Counted from the stretch's first letter, positions 17,468 to 27,161 are shown. The stretch: 64,000 nucleotides of DNA from Bradyrhizobium sp. CB1717 (GCF_029714325.1 NZ_CP121666.1:7223001-7287000), one strand, 5' to 3'. Notes: generated by a model not told the origin, from the sequence alone. Translations and numbers: made by a program.

Positions 17468-18391
17468 ATGCGCGACGTGCCAAACCTCAACAGGCTTGCG
17501 TATTTCACTGCCGTGGTGGAGGCCGGCTCATTCACGGCGGCTGCCGAGCGTCTGGGCATTGCCAAGACGGTGGTCAGCCATCAGGTCAGTCGGCTGGAGG
17601 AAGAGCTGCAAGCGACCCTCCTCAAGCGCACGACACGGAAGCTGCAACTCACGGAGACGGGGCGAGGCCTCTATGACCGGGCAGTCGTGATCCTGCGCGA
17701 TGCGGAGGAGGCCTTCGGCGAAGCTTCTCAAGGTACGACAATTCCGACCGGCACCCTCACCGTGACCGCGCCGGTCGAGTATGGTCAGACGGTGGTGGCG
17801 CGCGCGATCGCAGCCTTTCTGCAGCGCTTCCCACATCTCAAGGTCGAGGTGAAGTTCGACGACGCCCTTGTTGACCTCGTCAGCGCCGATTTCGATGTCG
17901 CCATCCGGTTGGGCTGGCTCACCGACAGTACGCACCAAATGCAAAAGCTCGGCAGTTTTCGCCAGCTGCTGGTTTGTGCACCGTCCTTGGCCCGCAGTTC
18001 CCCCGAACTGCAATCTCCCGCTGACCTCAAGAAATGGCCATGGATCGGAAACAGGGTCCTCAAACATCCGCTAGATTGGACGTTCTCGAACGCGAAAAAA
18101 ATGGTCGCTCTCTCCGGCAGGGCGGCGGTCATGGCGGATATGACCCCGGCCGCCTATGCCTGCGTTCTCGCCGGGGCCGGCGTCACCGTGTTGCCGGATT
18201 TCATGGTCCAGCGCGACCTCACGGAAGGGCGGCTCATCCACGTCCTGCCGCAGTGGTCCCTCCCGGAAGGAGGAATCTACGCGGTCTACCCCGCCGCCCG
18301 CTTCAGACCCGCGCGGGTGCGCCATTTCGTCGATCTGCTGATCGAAACCGACCGTCAGCGCATCAAGCCTGCCGCTGACAGAAGCTCTTGA
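17468..18391 (+). CDS. LysR family transcriptional regulator
   Basis: 307-residue LysR regulator. The winged helix-turn-helix spans about residues 6-65 (LAYFTAVVEAGSFTAAAERL, then AKTVVSHQVSRLEEEL), followed by an LysR effector domain that contains FDVAIRLGWL, typical of the AaeR/DsdC-like subgroup controlling aromatic or quinone responses. The start is the ATG at 17468; an upstream TTG at 17456 is possible but places the helix-turn-helix further in. It is transcribed divergently from the flavodoxin/DsbA-like pair, which it most likely regulates. Confidence 0.87.
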   Translation: MRDVPNLNRLAYFTAVVEAGSFTAAAERLGIAKTVVSHQVSRLEEELQATLLKRTTRKLQLTETGRGLYDRAVVILRDAEEAFGEASQGTTIPTGTLTVTAPVEYGQTVVARAIAAFLQRFPHLKVEVKFDDALVDLVSADFDVAIRLGWLTDSTHQMQKLGSFRQLLVCAPSLARSSPELQSPADLKKWPWIGNRVLKHPLDWTFSNAKKMVALSGRAAVMADMTPAAYACVLAGAGVTVLPDFMVQRDLTEGRLIHVLPQWSLPEGGIYAVYPAARFRPARVRHFVDLLIETDRQRIKPAADRSS

Positions 18392-18720
18392 GACCGCGTA
18401 TCCGCACGACACGGCGTTGCCATGTACGTACCGAACATGATGGGCATTCTGACCTGCACACTGGCAGTTCCTGTCAAAGACGCGAGATTCGGCTGGGAGA
18501 CGGTGAAGGTCCGCAATGCATCGGCGGTCTCTGTGCAGGTGTCGATGTGCGATCGAGCGTGTCGCCCGCGATCCCACGTTCGCTCACGTGGTGAGCCTGA
18601 GCTATAGCGCACAGCTCGGCAATGCTCCGGCCTTCATCCTTGGCGAGTGTGTCGCAGAGCTGTGCAGCAGCTCCCCAGCTAGGCCGGTCGCGTGAGTGAT
18701 TTCAGGCGGGGCAGGCAATC
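18392..18720. other. Non-coding gap between the LysR gene and tRNA-Gln
   Basis: About 330 bases. Short reading frames exist on both strands, but none has a recognisable product or a convincing ribosome binding site. I see no terminator with a T-run and no clear repeat. The part next to the tRNA (from about 18620) would hold sequence downstream of the minus-strand tRNA. Confidence 0.3.
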
Positions 18721-18795
18721 TGGCTGGGGCGGGAGGGATCGAACCTCCGAATGGCGGAATCAAAATCCGCTGCCTTACCGCTTGGCTACGCCCCA
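18721..18795 (-). tRNA. tRNA-Gln (anticodon TTG)
   Basis: Read on the minus strand this begins TGGGGCG and ends CGCCCCAG-CCA with the CCA encoded. The anticodon arm is GCGGA-TTTTGAT-TCCGC, giving anticodon TTG, and the T arm carries GGTTCGATCC. The U-A first pair (T at position 1) is typical of bacterial tRNA-Gln. All cloverleaf arms can be paired by eye. It reads CAA and, by wobble, CAG codons. Confidence 0.95.
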
Positions 18796-19040
18796 TCAGG
18801 CGACCAGGAACTGGCGGAAGAATTGGCTGCCGCAGATTCCCTCGGGTCGCAGCCGGTCTATAGGGTGCGGCGCGGCATTTCAACCGCCTGGAGGGGCAAA
18901 ATACCACAGCAGCCGGGATCGGTCGCACCACACCTTAATTATAGGCCCCGCAAAAGCCCGATGCGGTCCCGTATCACGCCCATTGAGACCTCTCCCGTTT
19001 CATGGGAATACGGCGCCAAACCTGTCCACGGGAGTGAGCC

Positions 19041-20819
19041 ATGACCTACCGCGCGCCGATCTCTGACATGCTGCTGTCGCTCAACCACGGCGCCGGCCTG
19101 AAGGCTGCCGTGGCGGCCGGCCATTACGGCGATTTCGACGGCGACATCGTGGCCGCCGTGCTGGAGGAAGCCGGCAAGTTCGCAACCGACGTGCTGGCGC
19201 CACTCAACAAGGTCGGCGACGAGCACGGCATCAAGCTCGATAACGGCAAGGTCACGACCGCGCCGGGCTGGCCGGATGCCTACAAGCGCTGGACCGAGGG
19301 CGGCTGGAACGCGGTGTCCGGGCCCGAGGATTTCGGCGGCCAGGGCCTGCCGATGGCGATCAACGCCGCCTGCACCGAGATCTGGAGCGCATCCAACGTC
19401 GCCTTCGGGCTCTGCCCGCTGCTGACGGCGTCGGCGATGGAGGCGCTGGACGCGCATGGCAGCGACGAGCTGAAGAAAATCTATCTCGAAAAGCTCATCT
19501 CCGGCGAGTGGACCGGCACCATGCAGCTGACCGAGCCGCAGGCCGGCTCCGATGTCGGCGCGCTGCGCACTCGCGCCGAGAAACAGCCCGACGGCACCTA
19601 TCGCATCAAGGGGACGAAGATCTTCATCACCTATGGCGAGCACGACATGACCGACAACATCGTGCATTTCGTGCTGGCGCGCCTGCCCGACGCGCCCGCG
19701 GGGACCAAGGGGATCTCGCTCTTCCTCGTACCGAAATTCATGGTCAATGCAGACGGCTCGCTCGGAGCACGCAACGACATTTTTGCCAGCGGCGTCGAGC
19801 ACAAGCTCGGCATGCATGCCTCGCCCACCTGCACCATGACCATGGGCGATCATGGCGGCGCGATCGGTTTCCTGATCGGCGAAGAGAACCAGGGCATGCG
19901 CTGCATGTTCACGATGATGAACCAGGCCCGCCTCGGCGTCGGCCTCGAGGGCGTCGGTGTTGCCGACCGTGCCTATCAGCAGGCGCTCGCCTATGCGCAG
20001 GAGCGGAAGCAGGGTCGCGCGGTCGGCAAGAAGGGCGAAGGCTCGGACGCGATCTTCGTCCATCCCGACGTCAAGCGCATGCTGATGCGGATGCGGGCGC
20101 AGACCGCCGCCGCGCGTACCATCTGCTACGCCACCGCCGTCGCGCTCGACGTCTCCCTGCGCGCCAAGGATCCGAAGGTGCGCGCCGACGCCGCCGCGCG
20201 CGCGGCGCTGCTCACGCCGATGGCCAAAGGCTATTCCACCGACATCGGCAACGAGGTCGCCTATCTCGGCGTGCAGGTGCATGGCGGCATGGGCTTCATC
20301 GAGGAGACCGGCGCCGCGCAGCATTATCGCGACGCGCGCATCACCGCGATCTATGAAGGCACCAACGGCATCCAGGCGATCGACCTGGTCACGCGCAAGC
20401 TGGCGGCCAATGGCGGCGCTGCCGTGTGGGCGCTGCTCGACGAGCTCTCGACCGTCGTGAAGCAGGTCGAAGCCTCCAACGATCCCGCCTTCGGCACCAC
20501 CGGCACCAAGCTGCGCGAGGCATTGGAGGCGTTGACGCGCACCAGCAAGTGGCTGCTGGAGCGCGTCACCTCGGCACCCAACGAGGCGCTGGCCGGCGCG
20601 ACGCCTTATCTGCAGCAGTTCGGCTCGACGCTCGGCGGCTGCATGCTGGCCTCCGAGGCGCTTGCCGCGAAAGCCGACGGCAATACCGACGCCGCGCGCT
20701 ACGTCTCGCTCGCGCGTTTCTTCGCCGAGAACATCAGTGTGCAGGCCGGCGCGCTCGAGCGCACCGTGACGGAAAGCGCGGAGTCGGTCGCGGCGGCGGA
20801 TGCGGTGTTGCTGGGGTAA
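19041..20819 (+). CDS. Acyl-CoA dehydrogenase (long form, about 600 residues)
   Basis: 592-residue flavin-dependent acyl-CoA dehydrogenase, expected to introduce the alpha-beta double bond in acyl-CoA during beta-oxidation. It shows the N-terminal extension characteristic of the 590-600 residue class, the FAD-binding MQLTEPQAGSDVGALRT near residue 160, the GEENQGMRCMFTMMN helix and the C-terminal GGMGFIEETG and YEGTNGIQAIDL blocks, the latter carrying the conserved glutamate region. The start ATG at 19041 is preceded by GGGAGTGAG. It stands alone after tRNA-Gln and is followed by an inverted repeat element. Chain-length preference cannot be judged. Confidence 0.9.
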   Translation: MTYRAPISDMLLSLNHGAGLKAAVAAGHYGDFDGDIVAAVLEEAGKFATDVLAPLNKVGDEHGIKLDNGKVTTAPGWPDAYKRWTEGGWNAVSGPEDFGGQGLPMAINAACTEIWSASNVAFGLCPLLTASAMEALDAHGSDELKKIYLEKLISGEWTGTMQLTEPQAGSDVGALRTRAEKQPDGTYRIKGTKIFITYGEHDMTDNIVHFVLARLPDAPAGTKGISLFLVPKFMVNADGSLGARNDIFASGVEHKLGMHASPTCTMTMGDHGGAIGFLIGEENQGMRCMFTMMNQARLGVGLEGVGVADRAYQQALAYAQERKQGRAVGKKGEGSDAIFVHPDVKRMLMRMRAQTAAARTICYATAVALDVSLRAKDPKVRADAAARAALLTPMAKGYSTDIGNEVAYLGVQVHGGMGFIEETGAAQHYRDARITAIYEGTNGIQAIDLVTRKLAANGGAAVWALLDELSTVVKQVEASNDPAFGTTGTKLREALEALTRTSKWLLERVTSAPNEALAGATPYLQQFGSTLGGCMLASEALAAKADGNTDAARYVSLARFFAENISVQAGALERTVTESAESVAAADAVLLG

Positions 20820-20841
20820 GGGGGCGCACCGCACAAACGGT

Positions 20842-20983
20842 GTCGTCCCGGCGAAGGCCGGGACCCATACCGCGTGATTTATCGATAGAAATCAAATCGG
20901 AGTCCCGCGGAAAGACTGCTTAACAACCAGTCCTCGTCAAACTACTGCCTGTGGTTATGGGTCCCGGCCTTCGCCGGGACGAC
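20842..20983. repeat. Inverted repeat element with 28-base arms
   Basis: Arms at 20842-20869 and 20956-20983 are perfect reverse complements over 28 bases, each containing CCCGGCGAAGGCCGGG. They flank an 86-base centre. The unit sits between the ends of the convergent acyl-CoA dehydrogenase and MFS genes. It matches a dispersed palindromic repeat that I recognise from Bradyrhizobium genomes. Confidence 0.8.
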
Positions 20984-21021
20984 GCCGAGATTGTTGCGCG
21001 CTCCCCGGCAACTCATCCCGG

Positions 21022-22263
21022 CTACGAAGCCGCTAGCTTCGCCCCTCCTCCCGGCCGCCACAGCACGATTCCCGCCGCCACCAGATCCAGCAGCACGCAC
21101 ATCGCAAACGCCGTCGTATAGTTGCCGGTAAAGCTGCGCACGAGGCCGACGATGCCCGGGCCGAAGGCGCTGACGACGCCGCTGATCGAGGTGCCCAATC
21201 CCATCGCGGCGGCAAAGGCGGCGGAGCCGAGCTCGCGCTGGATGATCAAAGGCGGAAACGTGATCATGTTGCCGATCGAGAAGCCGTAGACGGCGCAGCA
21301 CGCCAGCAGCACGGTCGGATTCGTGCTTTGCAAGAGCACGAAGAGGGCGGCCGCCTGGCTCGTCATCGACGCCGCGCAGGCAAGCCGCGGATCGAGCCGG
21401 TCGACGAACAGGCCGAGCGACAGGCGCCCGACCACCGCCATCGCGGCCATGATGGTCACCGCAAGGCCAGCGTTGGCGCGACCGATCAGCGGTTCGAGGA
21501 ACGTCACCTGGTGGATGATGAATCCCATCTGCGCCAGCAGCGCGATCGCGATCGGCAGCACCATGGTCCAGAACGCCGCATTGGCAAGCAGCGCCTTGCG
21601 CGACTGGGCCGGCGCGGCTGTGCCGGCACCGGAGGAGCGTCCAGGCGATGCCAATGATGCCCCCCCGGGCCAGGCGATGAAGCCGAGGACCACCGGCAGC
21701 ACCAGCACCACCATCACGATCGTTGCCGCCAGCATCGCCGAACGGAAGCCGATGCGGCCGGTGAGCGAGAGCAGCAGCGGAACGAGGATGATGCCACCGC
21801 AGGTCGCGCCGTTGAAGGCGAGGCTGAGCGCAAGGCCGCGGCGCCGGTCGAACCAGGAATTCAGCACGGTCGCGATCACCACGGTGCCCATCCCGGTCCA
21901 GCCGACCGACATCAGCGCATAGGCGAGATAAAGCTGCCAGGGCGTCTGCATCAGCGCCAGCAGCACGGTCGAGGCGCCCAACGCGGATAGCCCGCACAGG
22001 ATCAGCGCGCGCAGCCCGATGCGGGCAAGCAGATCGTCGGTGAAAATGACGAGGACGGAGGTCAACAGAAAAGAGAAGGTGCTGGCCGTGGAGACCAGCG
22101 TGCCCGGCCAGCCATGGGCACGCTGGAGCTCGGCGAGATAGACGCCCTGGCCGTAAAGGCCGAAGCCGAACATGAAGAAGGCCATCAGGAAGCAGGCCAG
22201 CACGACGCGCCAGCCGCGATAGGACAGCGAAGATTCGTCAACGCTCGTTGCGGCAATCATCAA
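21022..22263 (-). CDS. MFS transporter
   Basis: 413-residue major facilitator with about 12 hydrophobic segments. The first begins at about residue 18 (VVLACFLMAFFMFGFGLYGQGVYL), and a cytoplasmic loop near residues 205-225 is rich in Gly, Ser, Pro and Ala. The conserved DRRRGLALSLAFNG after the fourth or fifth segment and the GRLSLGLFVDRLD loop are typical of the OFA/monocarboxylate branch of MFS carriers. Substrate is unknown; a small organic acid is likely. It is divergent from a crotonase gene across 308 bases that contain a perfect palindrome. Confidence 0.85.
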   Translation of the reverse strand: MMIAATSVDESSLSYRGWRVVLACFLMAFFMFGFGLYGQGVYLAELQRAHGWPGTLVSTASTFSFLLTSVLVIFTDDLLARIGLRALILCGLSALGASTVLLALMQTPWQLYLAYALMSVGWTGMGTVVIATVLNSWFDRRRGLALSLAFNGATCGGIILVPLLLSLTGRIGFRSAMLAATIVMVVLVLPVVLGFIAWPGGASLASPGRSSGAGTAAPAQSRKALLANAAFWTMVLPIAIALLAQMGFIIHQVTFLEPLIGRANAGLAVTIMAAMAVVGRLSLGLFVDRLDPRLACAASMTSQAAALFVLLQSTNPTVLLACCAVYGFSIGNMITFPPLIIQRELGSAAFAAAMGLGTSISGVVSAFGPGIVGLVRSFTGNYTTAFAMCVLLDLVAAGIVLWRPGGGAKLAAS

Positions 22264-22571
22264 TCGAGCAATCGGTCAAATGGAACGGCAGAGGGCACGA
22301 TCGTGCCTCACAACCACTGGTTTTTCAAACAAAACATTGTAGCCATTTGTTGCAATGCGCAATGGAGCGTGCAAGACAATACAACCGGCGCGATCTGACG
22401 CGATGCGGCTCCCGGACGGAAGACAGTCATGACAGCGGTGTCATCCGCCGGTCTCACGGACTAGCTTTCGAAAAGGTCGCGCGGGCGGATTGGCACGCCT
22501 GCAAGATGATGTAGGCTGATGTTTGCGAGACTCGCCGAAGTCACGCGTCGCGGCGAGCCCAGGGGGTCCTT
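22264..22571. promoter_or_regulatory. Divergent promoter region with a 14-base palindrome
   Basis: This gap separates the divergent MFS and crotonase genes. It holds the perfect palindrome GGCACGATCGTGCC at 22294-22307, 31 bases upstream of the MFS start, and an AT-rich stretch from 22319 to 22350 with the dyad CATTG...CAATG. I see no other gene. The palindrome is a candidate operator. Confidence 0.35.
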
Positions 22572-23330
22572 ATGCCGAATGGCAATATCGTCGTCACCGA
22601 AGAGCGTGGAACGCGCGTGATCACGCTGCGCCGTCCGGGCAAGAAGAACGCGATCACCCAGGACATGTACCGGGAGATGAGCCACGCGATCGACACCGCG
22701 CAGAACAATCCCGATATCCGCTGCATGATCATCACCGGCGGCTCCGGCGTGTTCACCGCCGGCGATGATATCGACGATTTTCTCCATGCCGACACGGCGC
22801 GGCCGGAGACGCTGTCGAACGGCGCCAAGTTTCTCTATTCGCTCGCCCTCAACACCAAGCCGATCATCGCAGCCGTTGATGGTGCGTCGATCGGCATGGG
22901 CACCGTGATGCTGTTTCATTGCGACTACGTGCTCGCCTCGACAGCCGCGACGTTCTCCGCGCCCTATATCCATCTCGGGCTCGTGCCGGTCGGCGCGGCC
23001 AGCCTCCTGATGCCGAATACGATGGGGTACCATCGCGCCTTCGCGATGCTGGTGATGGGGCGGACCTTCACCGCCGCGCAAGCCGAAGCCGCCGGCTTCG
23101 TCAACAGCGTGGTCTCGCCGGGACATACCGAGGTCGAGGCGCGCAAGGTGGCACGCGAGATCTGCCGGCTTCCGGCCGAGGCGGTCGCGACCTCGCGCAA
23201 ACTGCTGCGCACCCCGCCGGAGGAATTGACCCGCCGCATCGACCAGGAGGCCCATCTGTTCGGCGACCGGCTGAAATCGGACGACGCCGTGGCTGCGTTC
23301 AACGCATTTGCGAACAGGAAGAAGCGGTGA
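22572..23330 (+). CDS. Crotonase/enoyl-CoA hydratase-isomerase family protein
   Basis: 252-residue crotonase-fold protein. The CoA-binding and oxyanion segments GGSGVFTAGDDIDDF (about 56-70) and AAVDGASIGMGTVMLFHCDY are intact. The usual catalytic glutamate of enoyl-CoA hydratases (the E of PE in ATFGYPEIDVG-type motifs) is Tyr132 here (ATFSAPYIHLG), and the second acidic position (PGAGG/E) is also missing. It may be an enoyl-CoA isomerase or another CoA-thioester enzyme rather than a hydratase. It is alone, divergent from an MFS transporter and followed by a repeat element. Start at the ATG 22572. Confidence 0.82.
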   Translation: MPNGNIVVTEERGTRVITLRRPGKKNAITQDMYREMSHAIDTAQNNPDIRCMIITGGSGVFTAGDDIDDFLHADTARPETLSNGAKFLYSLALNTKPIIAAVDGASIGMGTVMLFHCDYVLASTAATFSAPYIHLGLVPVGAASLLMPNTMGYHRAFAMLVMGRTFTAAQAEAAGFVNSVVSPGHTEVEARKVAREICRLPAEAVATSRKLLRTPPEELTRRIDQEAHLFGDRLKSDDAVAAFNAFANRKKR

Positions 23331-23337
23331 GGGCTCT

Positions 23338-23486
23338 TCCTCTCTCCCCTTGTGGGAGAGGGTGGCTCGCCGCGCTAGCGGCGAGACGGGTGAGAGGTCT
23401 CTCTCCTCGAACTCAAACTTCACCTCGCGGAGACAACCCCTCATCCGGCGCTTCGCGCCACCTTCTCCCACAAGGGGAGAAGGAAG
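23338..23486. repeat. Dispersed palindromic repeat (CTCTCCC family), copy 1
   Basis: Outer arms TCTCCCCTTGTGGGAGA (near 23342) and TTCTCCCACAAGGGGAGAA (near 23463) are near-complementary, with a degenerate centre containing GGTGAGAGG and CGCTTCGCG. A second member is at 29101-29218. Both copies sit downstream of one gene and just upstream of another on the same strand. Confidence 0.75.
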
Positions 23487-23530
23487 AAAGCATCGTGAAA
23501 TCTTCGTGCGGAACGACTAGTCTCGATGCC

Positions 23531-25186
23531 ATGCAATACCGATCCATCCTCGCCGCACTCGCGCTGACCTGCGCCCTTCCCGCCTTTGCCCAGACCGGCG
23601 CACCCGTCGAGCTGCGCATTCTCGCGATCAATGATTTCCACGGCAATCTGCGGCCGCCGCCCGGCGGCATCCGCATCAATGATCCCGAAGACAAGACCAG
23701 GAAGGTGATGGTCGCGGCCGGCGGCGCCGAGTACATGGCGACGCTGGTCAAGCAGTTGCGCGAAGGGCACAAGAACACGATCTTCGTTGCCGCCGGCGAT
23801 TTGATCGGGGCGAGCCCGTTCCTGTCGGCGATGTTCCACGACGAGCCCTCGATCGAGTCGCTCTCGATGATGGGGCTTGCGATCACCTCGGTCGGCAATC
23901 ACGAATTCGACGAGGGCAAGACCGAGCTCTTGCGGATGCAGAACGGCGGCTGCCATCCGCTCGACGGCTGCCAGGGACCGCATCCCTTCCTAGGCGCCAA
24001 ATTCCATTATCTCGCGGCCTCCACAATCGAGACCGCGACCGGCAAGACCGTGCTGCCGCCCTACGAGATCAGGGAGTTCGAGGGCATCCCCGTCGCCTTC
24101 ATCGGGCTGACCCTGAAGGAGACCGCGGGCATCGTCTCGCCATCAGGCATTGCCGGGCTCGAATTCCGCGACGAGGCCGAGACGGTGAACGCGCTGGTGC
24201 CGCAACTGAAGGCGCGCGGCGTCGAGGCGATCGTGGTGCTGATCCACCAGGGCGGCGAGCCCGCAGGCGATTACAACGAATGCCCCGCCATTACGGGGCC
24301 CATCGTCGACATCGTGAAAAAGTTCGATCGCGCCGTCGACGTCGTGGTCAGCGGCCACACCCACCGTGCCTATGTCTGCGACATCGACGGCCGGCTCGTC
24401 ACCAGCGGCGACAAATACGGCACGCTGGTCACGGCGATCGACCTCAAGCTCGATCCGGCGAGCCGCGACATCGTCAGCGCCAGGGGCGAGAACGTCATCG
24501 TCGCCAATGCCTCGCTCGCGAAGGACCCCGAACAGACCGCATTGATCGACGCCTATGACAAGCTGTCGGCGCCGATCGCCAACCGGCCGGCCGGATCGGT
24601 GACGCAGACGCTGTCACGCGTTCCGAACGAGGCCGGCGAAAGCGCGCTCGGCGATGTCATCGCGGACGCCCAGCTCGCAGCGACCAGAGACGCCAAGGAC
24701 GGCGGCGCCGTCATCGCGCTCACCAATCCCGGCGGCATCCGCACCGATATCGTTCCGAAGGAGAACGGCGCGATAACGTTCGGCGATGCCTTCGCCAGCC
24801 AGCCGTTTCGCAATCGCCTCGTCACCATGACGCTCACGGGCAGCCAGCTCAAGGACATGCTGGAACAACAATGGCTCGACCCGAAGCGGCAGCGGATCCT
24901 CCAGGTCTCGAACGGGTTCAGTTACACTTGGGACAGCGCGAAGCCGTTCGGCGAGCGCGTGATGGCAGAGAAGATGACGCTCAACGGCAGGCCGATCGAG
25001 CAGGCCAGCGGCTACCGCGTTACCCTCAACGACTATCTCGCCGTCGGCGGTGACGGATTCACGGTCGCCAAGCAAGGCTCGGCGCCGCAATATGGCGGCT
25101 ACGACGCCGACGCGCTGTTCGCCTTTTTCCGGGCGCACGGGCCGATTGGACCGCTGCCACTGAGCCGCATCCTGCGCGTGAATTGA
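23531..25186 (+). CDS. Periplasmic 5'-nucleotidase / metallophosphatase family
   Basis: 551-residue two-domain protein of the UshA/5'-nucleotidase family. A signal peptide occupies residues 1-21 ([20 protein letters not shown]), cut before QTGAP. The calcineurin-like metal motifs are [25 protein letters not shown] and [10 protein letters not shown]; the C-terminal domain has [11 protein letters not shown] and LAVGGDGFT, which form the nucleoside-binding pocket. It hydrolyses nucleoside monophosphates or 2',3'-cyclic nucleotides in the periplasm. I chose the ATG at 23531 since it gives the signal peptide. It is the first gene after a repeat element and precedes the HDAC-like gene. Confidence 0.88.
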   Translation: MQYRSILAALALTCALPAFAQTGAPVELRILAINDFHGNLRPPPGGIRINDPEDKTRKVMVAAGGAEYMATLVKQLREGHKNTIFVAAGDLIGASPFLSAMFHDEPSIESLSMMGLAITSVGNHEFDEGKTELLRMQNGGCHPLDGCQGPHPFLGAKFHYLAASTIETATGKTVLPPYEIREFEGIPVAFIGLTLKETAGIVSPSGIAGLEFRDEAETVNALVPQLKARGVEAIVVLIHQGGEPAGDYNECPAITGPIVDIVKKFDRAVDVVVSGHTHRAYVCDIDGRLVTSGDKYGTLVTAIDLKLDPASRDIVSARGENVIVANASLAKDPEQTALIDAYDKLSAPIANRPAGSVTQTLSRVPNEAGESALGDVIADAQLAATRDAKDGGAVIALTNPGGIRTDIVPKENGAITFGDAFASQPFRNRLVTMTLTGSQLKDMLEQQWLDPKRQRILQVSNGFSYTWDSAKPFGERVMAEKMTLNGRPIEQASGYRVTLNDYLAVGGDGFTVAKQGSAPQYGGYDADALFAFFRAHGPIGPLPLSRILRVN

Positions 25187-25320
25187 TCCGGATCAAACGG
25201 GCCGGAACGGGACAACCCTTTGCCATTCCCATCCAAGCGCATAGATTGGGTTTGGCATTGCGTTTTGGCGCCGGATGCGTCAAGCGACGTCAAGAGCCCA
25301 TTCCCAGTGAGCCCGACCTG

Positions 25321-26250
25321 ATGAGCACGCTTCTTCTTTCCCACAAGGCCTGCCTCGACCACGTCACGCCGCCGGGACACCCCGAACGGCCCGACCGCCT
25401 GCGCGCCGTGGAGGAAGCGCTGTCGCATGAGCGCTTCCAGTTCCTGGTTCGCGACCAGGCACCGGAGGGCGATCTCGATCTCGTCACGCTGTGCCACAAC
25501 GAGCATTACGTCACCGAGCTGCGCCACATCGCGCCGACCAGCGGCCAGGTCTATATCGACGGCGACACCTCGATGTCCCCGGGCACGTGGGAAGCGGTGA
25601 TGCGCGGCGTCGGCGGTGCGGTGGCGGCGACCGAAGCCGTGATGGCGGGCGAGCACCGCAACGCCTTCGTCGCGGTGCGCCCGCCAGGCCATCACGCCGA
25701 GATCGGCAAGCCGATGGGATTCTGCTTCTTCGACAATGTCGCGATCGCCGCGCGCCATGCGCAGCGCAAATACGGCATCAAGCGCGCGGCCATCGTCGAT
25801 TTCGACGTGCACCACGGCAACGGCACGCAGGATATCTTCTGGTCGGATCCGACCGTGATGTACTGCTCGACGCATCAGATGCCGCTGTTTCCGGGCACCG
25901 GCGCGAAGAGCGAACGCGGTGACCACGACACCATCGTCAACGCGCCGCTGGCGTCAGAAGACGGCGGCCCCGAATTCCGTTCCGCGTTCGAGAATCTGAT
26001 CCTGCCGCAGCTCGAAAAATTCAGCCCCGAGCTGCTCATCATCTCGGCCGGCTTCGATGCGCATTACCGCGACCCGCTGGCCTCGCTGAACCTGCGCGCC
26101 GAAGACTACGCCTGGGTGACGCGCAAGCTGATGGACCTTGCCGACAAGTCTGCGGAGGGGCGCGTTGTCTCCGTGCTCGAGGGCGGCTATGACCTGCAAG
26201 GACTGAAAGAATCTGTTACGGCGCATGTCAGCGCCCTGATGGGCGCCTGA
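25321..26250 (+). CDS. Histone deacetylase family protein (acetoin utilization/APAH-like)
   Basis: 309-residue zinc-dependent deacetylase fold. The active-site motifs are RPPGHHAE near residues 120-127 (two catalytic histidines), [10 protein letters not shown] (zinc Asp and His), SAGFDAH (zinc Asp) and LEGGYD. It opens with a short N-terminal loop, HPERPDRL, typical of bacterial members. Such enzymes act on acetylpolyamines or on acetyl-lysine in proteins. The start at 25321 ([13 protein letters not shown]) fits family lengths; upstream in-frame codons run into the end of the nucleotidase. It lies 74 bases upstream of xseB, an arrangement I recall from related genomes. Confidence 0.9.
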   Translation: MSTLLLSHKACLDHVTPPGHPERPDRLRAVEEALSHERFQFLVRDQAPEGDLDLVTLCHNEHYVTELRHIAPTSGQVYIDGDTSMSPGTWEAVMRGVGGAVAATEAVMAGEHRNAFVAVRPPGHHAEIGKPMGFCFFDNVAIAARHAQRKYGIKRAAIVDFDVHHGNGTQDIFWSDPTVMYCSTHQMPLFPGTGAKSERGDHDTIVNAPLASEDGGPEFRSAFENLILPQLEKFSPELLIISAGFDAHYRDPLASLNLRAEDYAWVTRKLMDLADKSAEGRVVSVLEGGYDLQGLKESVTAHVSALMGA

Positions 26251-26324
26251 AAGCACTCGCCACATTAAGCCCGCAAAACCCGCCTTCACTCCGAGGAAAG
26301 CGAATCGGGCAATCGGAAACGGAT

Positions 26325-26576
26325 ATGGCTGAAAATACCCAAATCGACGTCTCCAGGCTCACCTTCGAGCGCGCGATCGAGGAACTTGAGACGATCGTGA
26401 AGCGGCTCGAGGACGGCAAGGTGCCGCTCGAGGAATCCGTGACGATCTACGAGCGCGGCGAGGCCCTGAAGCGCCGCTGCGAGGAACTGTTGCGCCAGGC
26501 CGAGGCCCGCGTCGATAAGATCACCACCGATGCCAGCGGCCAGCCCACTGGAACCGCACCGCTCGACGTCCAGTAG
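26325..26576 (+). CDS. xseB: Exodeoxyribonuclease VII small subunit
   Basis: 83-residue small subunit of exonuclease VII, which together with XseA degrades single-stranded DNA. The pattern LTFERAIEELETIVKRLEDG then VPLEESVTIYERGEAL is the complete Pfam-type helical hairpin of XseB. The length is normal (about 80). It follows the deacetylase gene and precedes a 585-base gap and dxs; xseB next to dxs is common in Alphaproteobacteria. The large subunit is not in this window. Confidence 0.92.
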   Translation: MAENTQIDVSRLTFERAIEELETIVKRLEDGKVPLEESVTIYERGEALKRRCEELLRQAEARVDKITTDASGQPTGTAPLDVQ

Positions 26577-27161
26577 CGCCGACGGCCAAGCCCCCGTTCC
26601 GGGCATCTGAAGTCTGCATTTTTTCATGATCGCACGCCGCTGGATTCCTCGGACGCGGTGGGCCGACCCGGGATAAGGATCTGGGAACCCCCTCCGGACG
26701 GCCACCCGACCGCCAAATCCGGCGAAAAAGCGGTTGCTTCCGCCCAAAAATACTGCCCCGTCAGGGGCAAGTCTGGAACCGGCCGCCGGCGCCGCGATTA
26801 ACCACTCTGGCCCGGGGGTTGCACGTGCATGCCCGTAATCGGCCCAGCGGGTTGGCTTTGGCCCAAGCTTTGGTGTAAAGCTGCGCGGAGTGTGGCTTTT
26901 TGTAAGCCTTGCGTGGGCACTGATTACCAACGACAAGCGCTTCAAATTGCTAATGAAATTGGCTGGGACGGACGAAGCCGATCTAAGTGACAGGGATCAC
27001 AGAGACTGAACCGGAGCGCACCTAAGCTCACCTAAGCTTGAAGACGGGGCCTTGCCCCATGCAGGTGGCTCCGACGGTTTAAGGACTCGCGCTGCGCCGA
27101 TATTGTGCAAACCCATCGCGCACCGGAACGATCTTCCGGCGCTGACAAATTGGAAATCGCC
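26577..27161. other. Long intergenic region upstream of dxs
   Basis: 585 bases without a convincing gene on either strand. It includes a hairpin with the 6-base stem TGCCCC/GGGGCA at 26754-26769 and, at about 27019-27038, a short direct repeat CACCTAAGCT. The dxs promoter is presumably in the right half. I see no known riboswitch motif here. An untranslated leader or small RNA is possible but not supported. Confidence 0.3.

Noticed and set aside
18939..20834. 631-codon minus-strand frame opposite the acyl-CoA dehydrogenase
   Set aside because: The plus-strand protein is a full acyl-CoA dehydrogenase; the antisense frame shows no family motif.
26577..27161. A riboswitch (for example thiamine) ahead of dxs
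   Set aside because: I looked for TPP-type and other leader motifs and saw none; only an ordinary hairpin and a short direct repeat are present.
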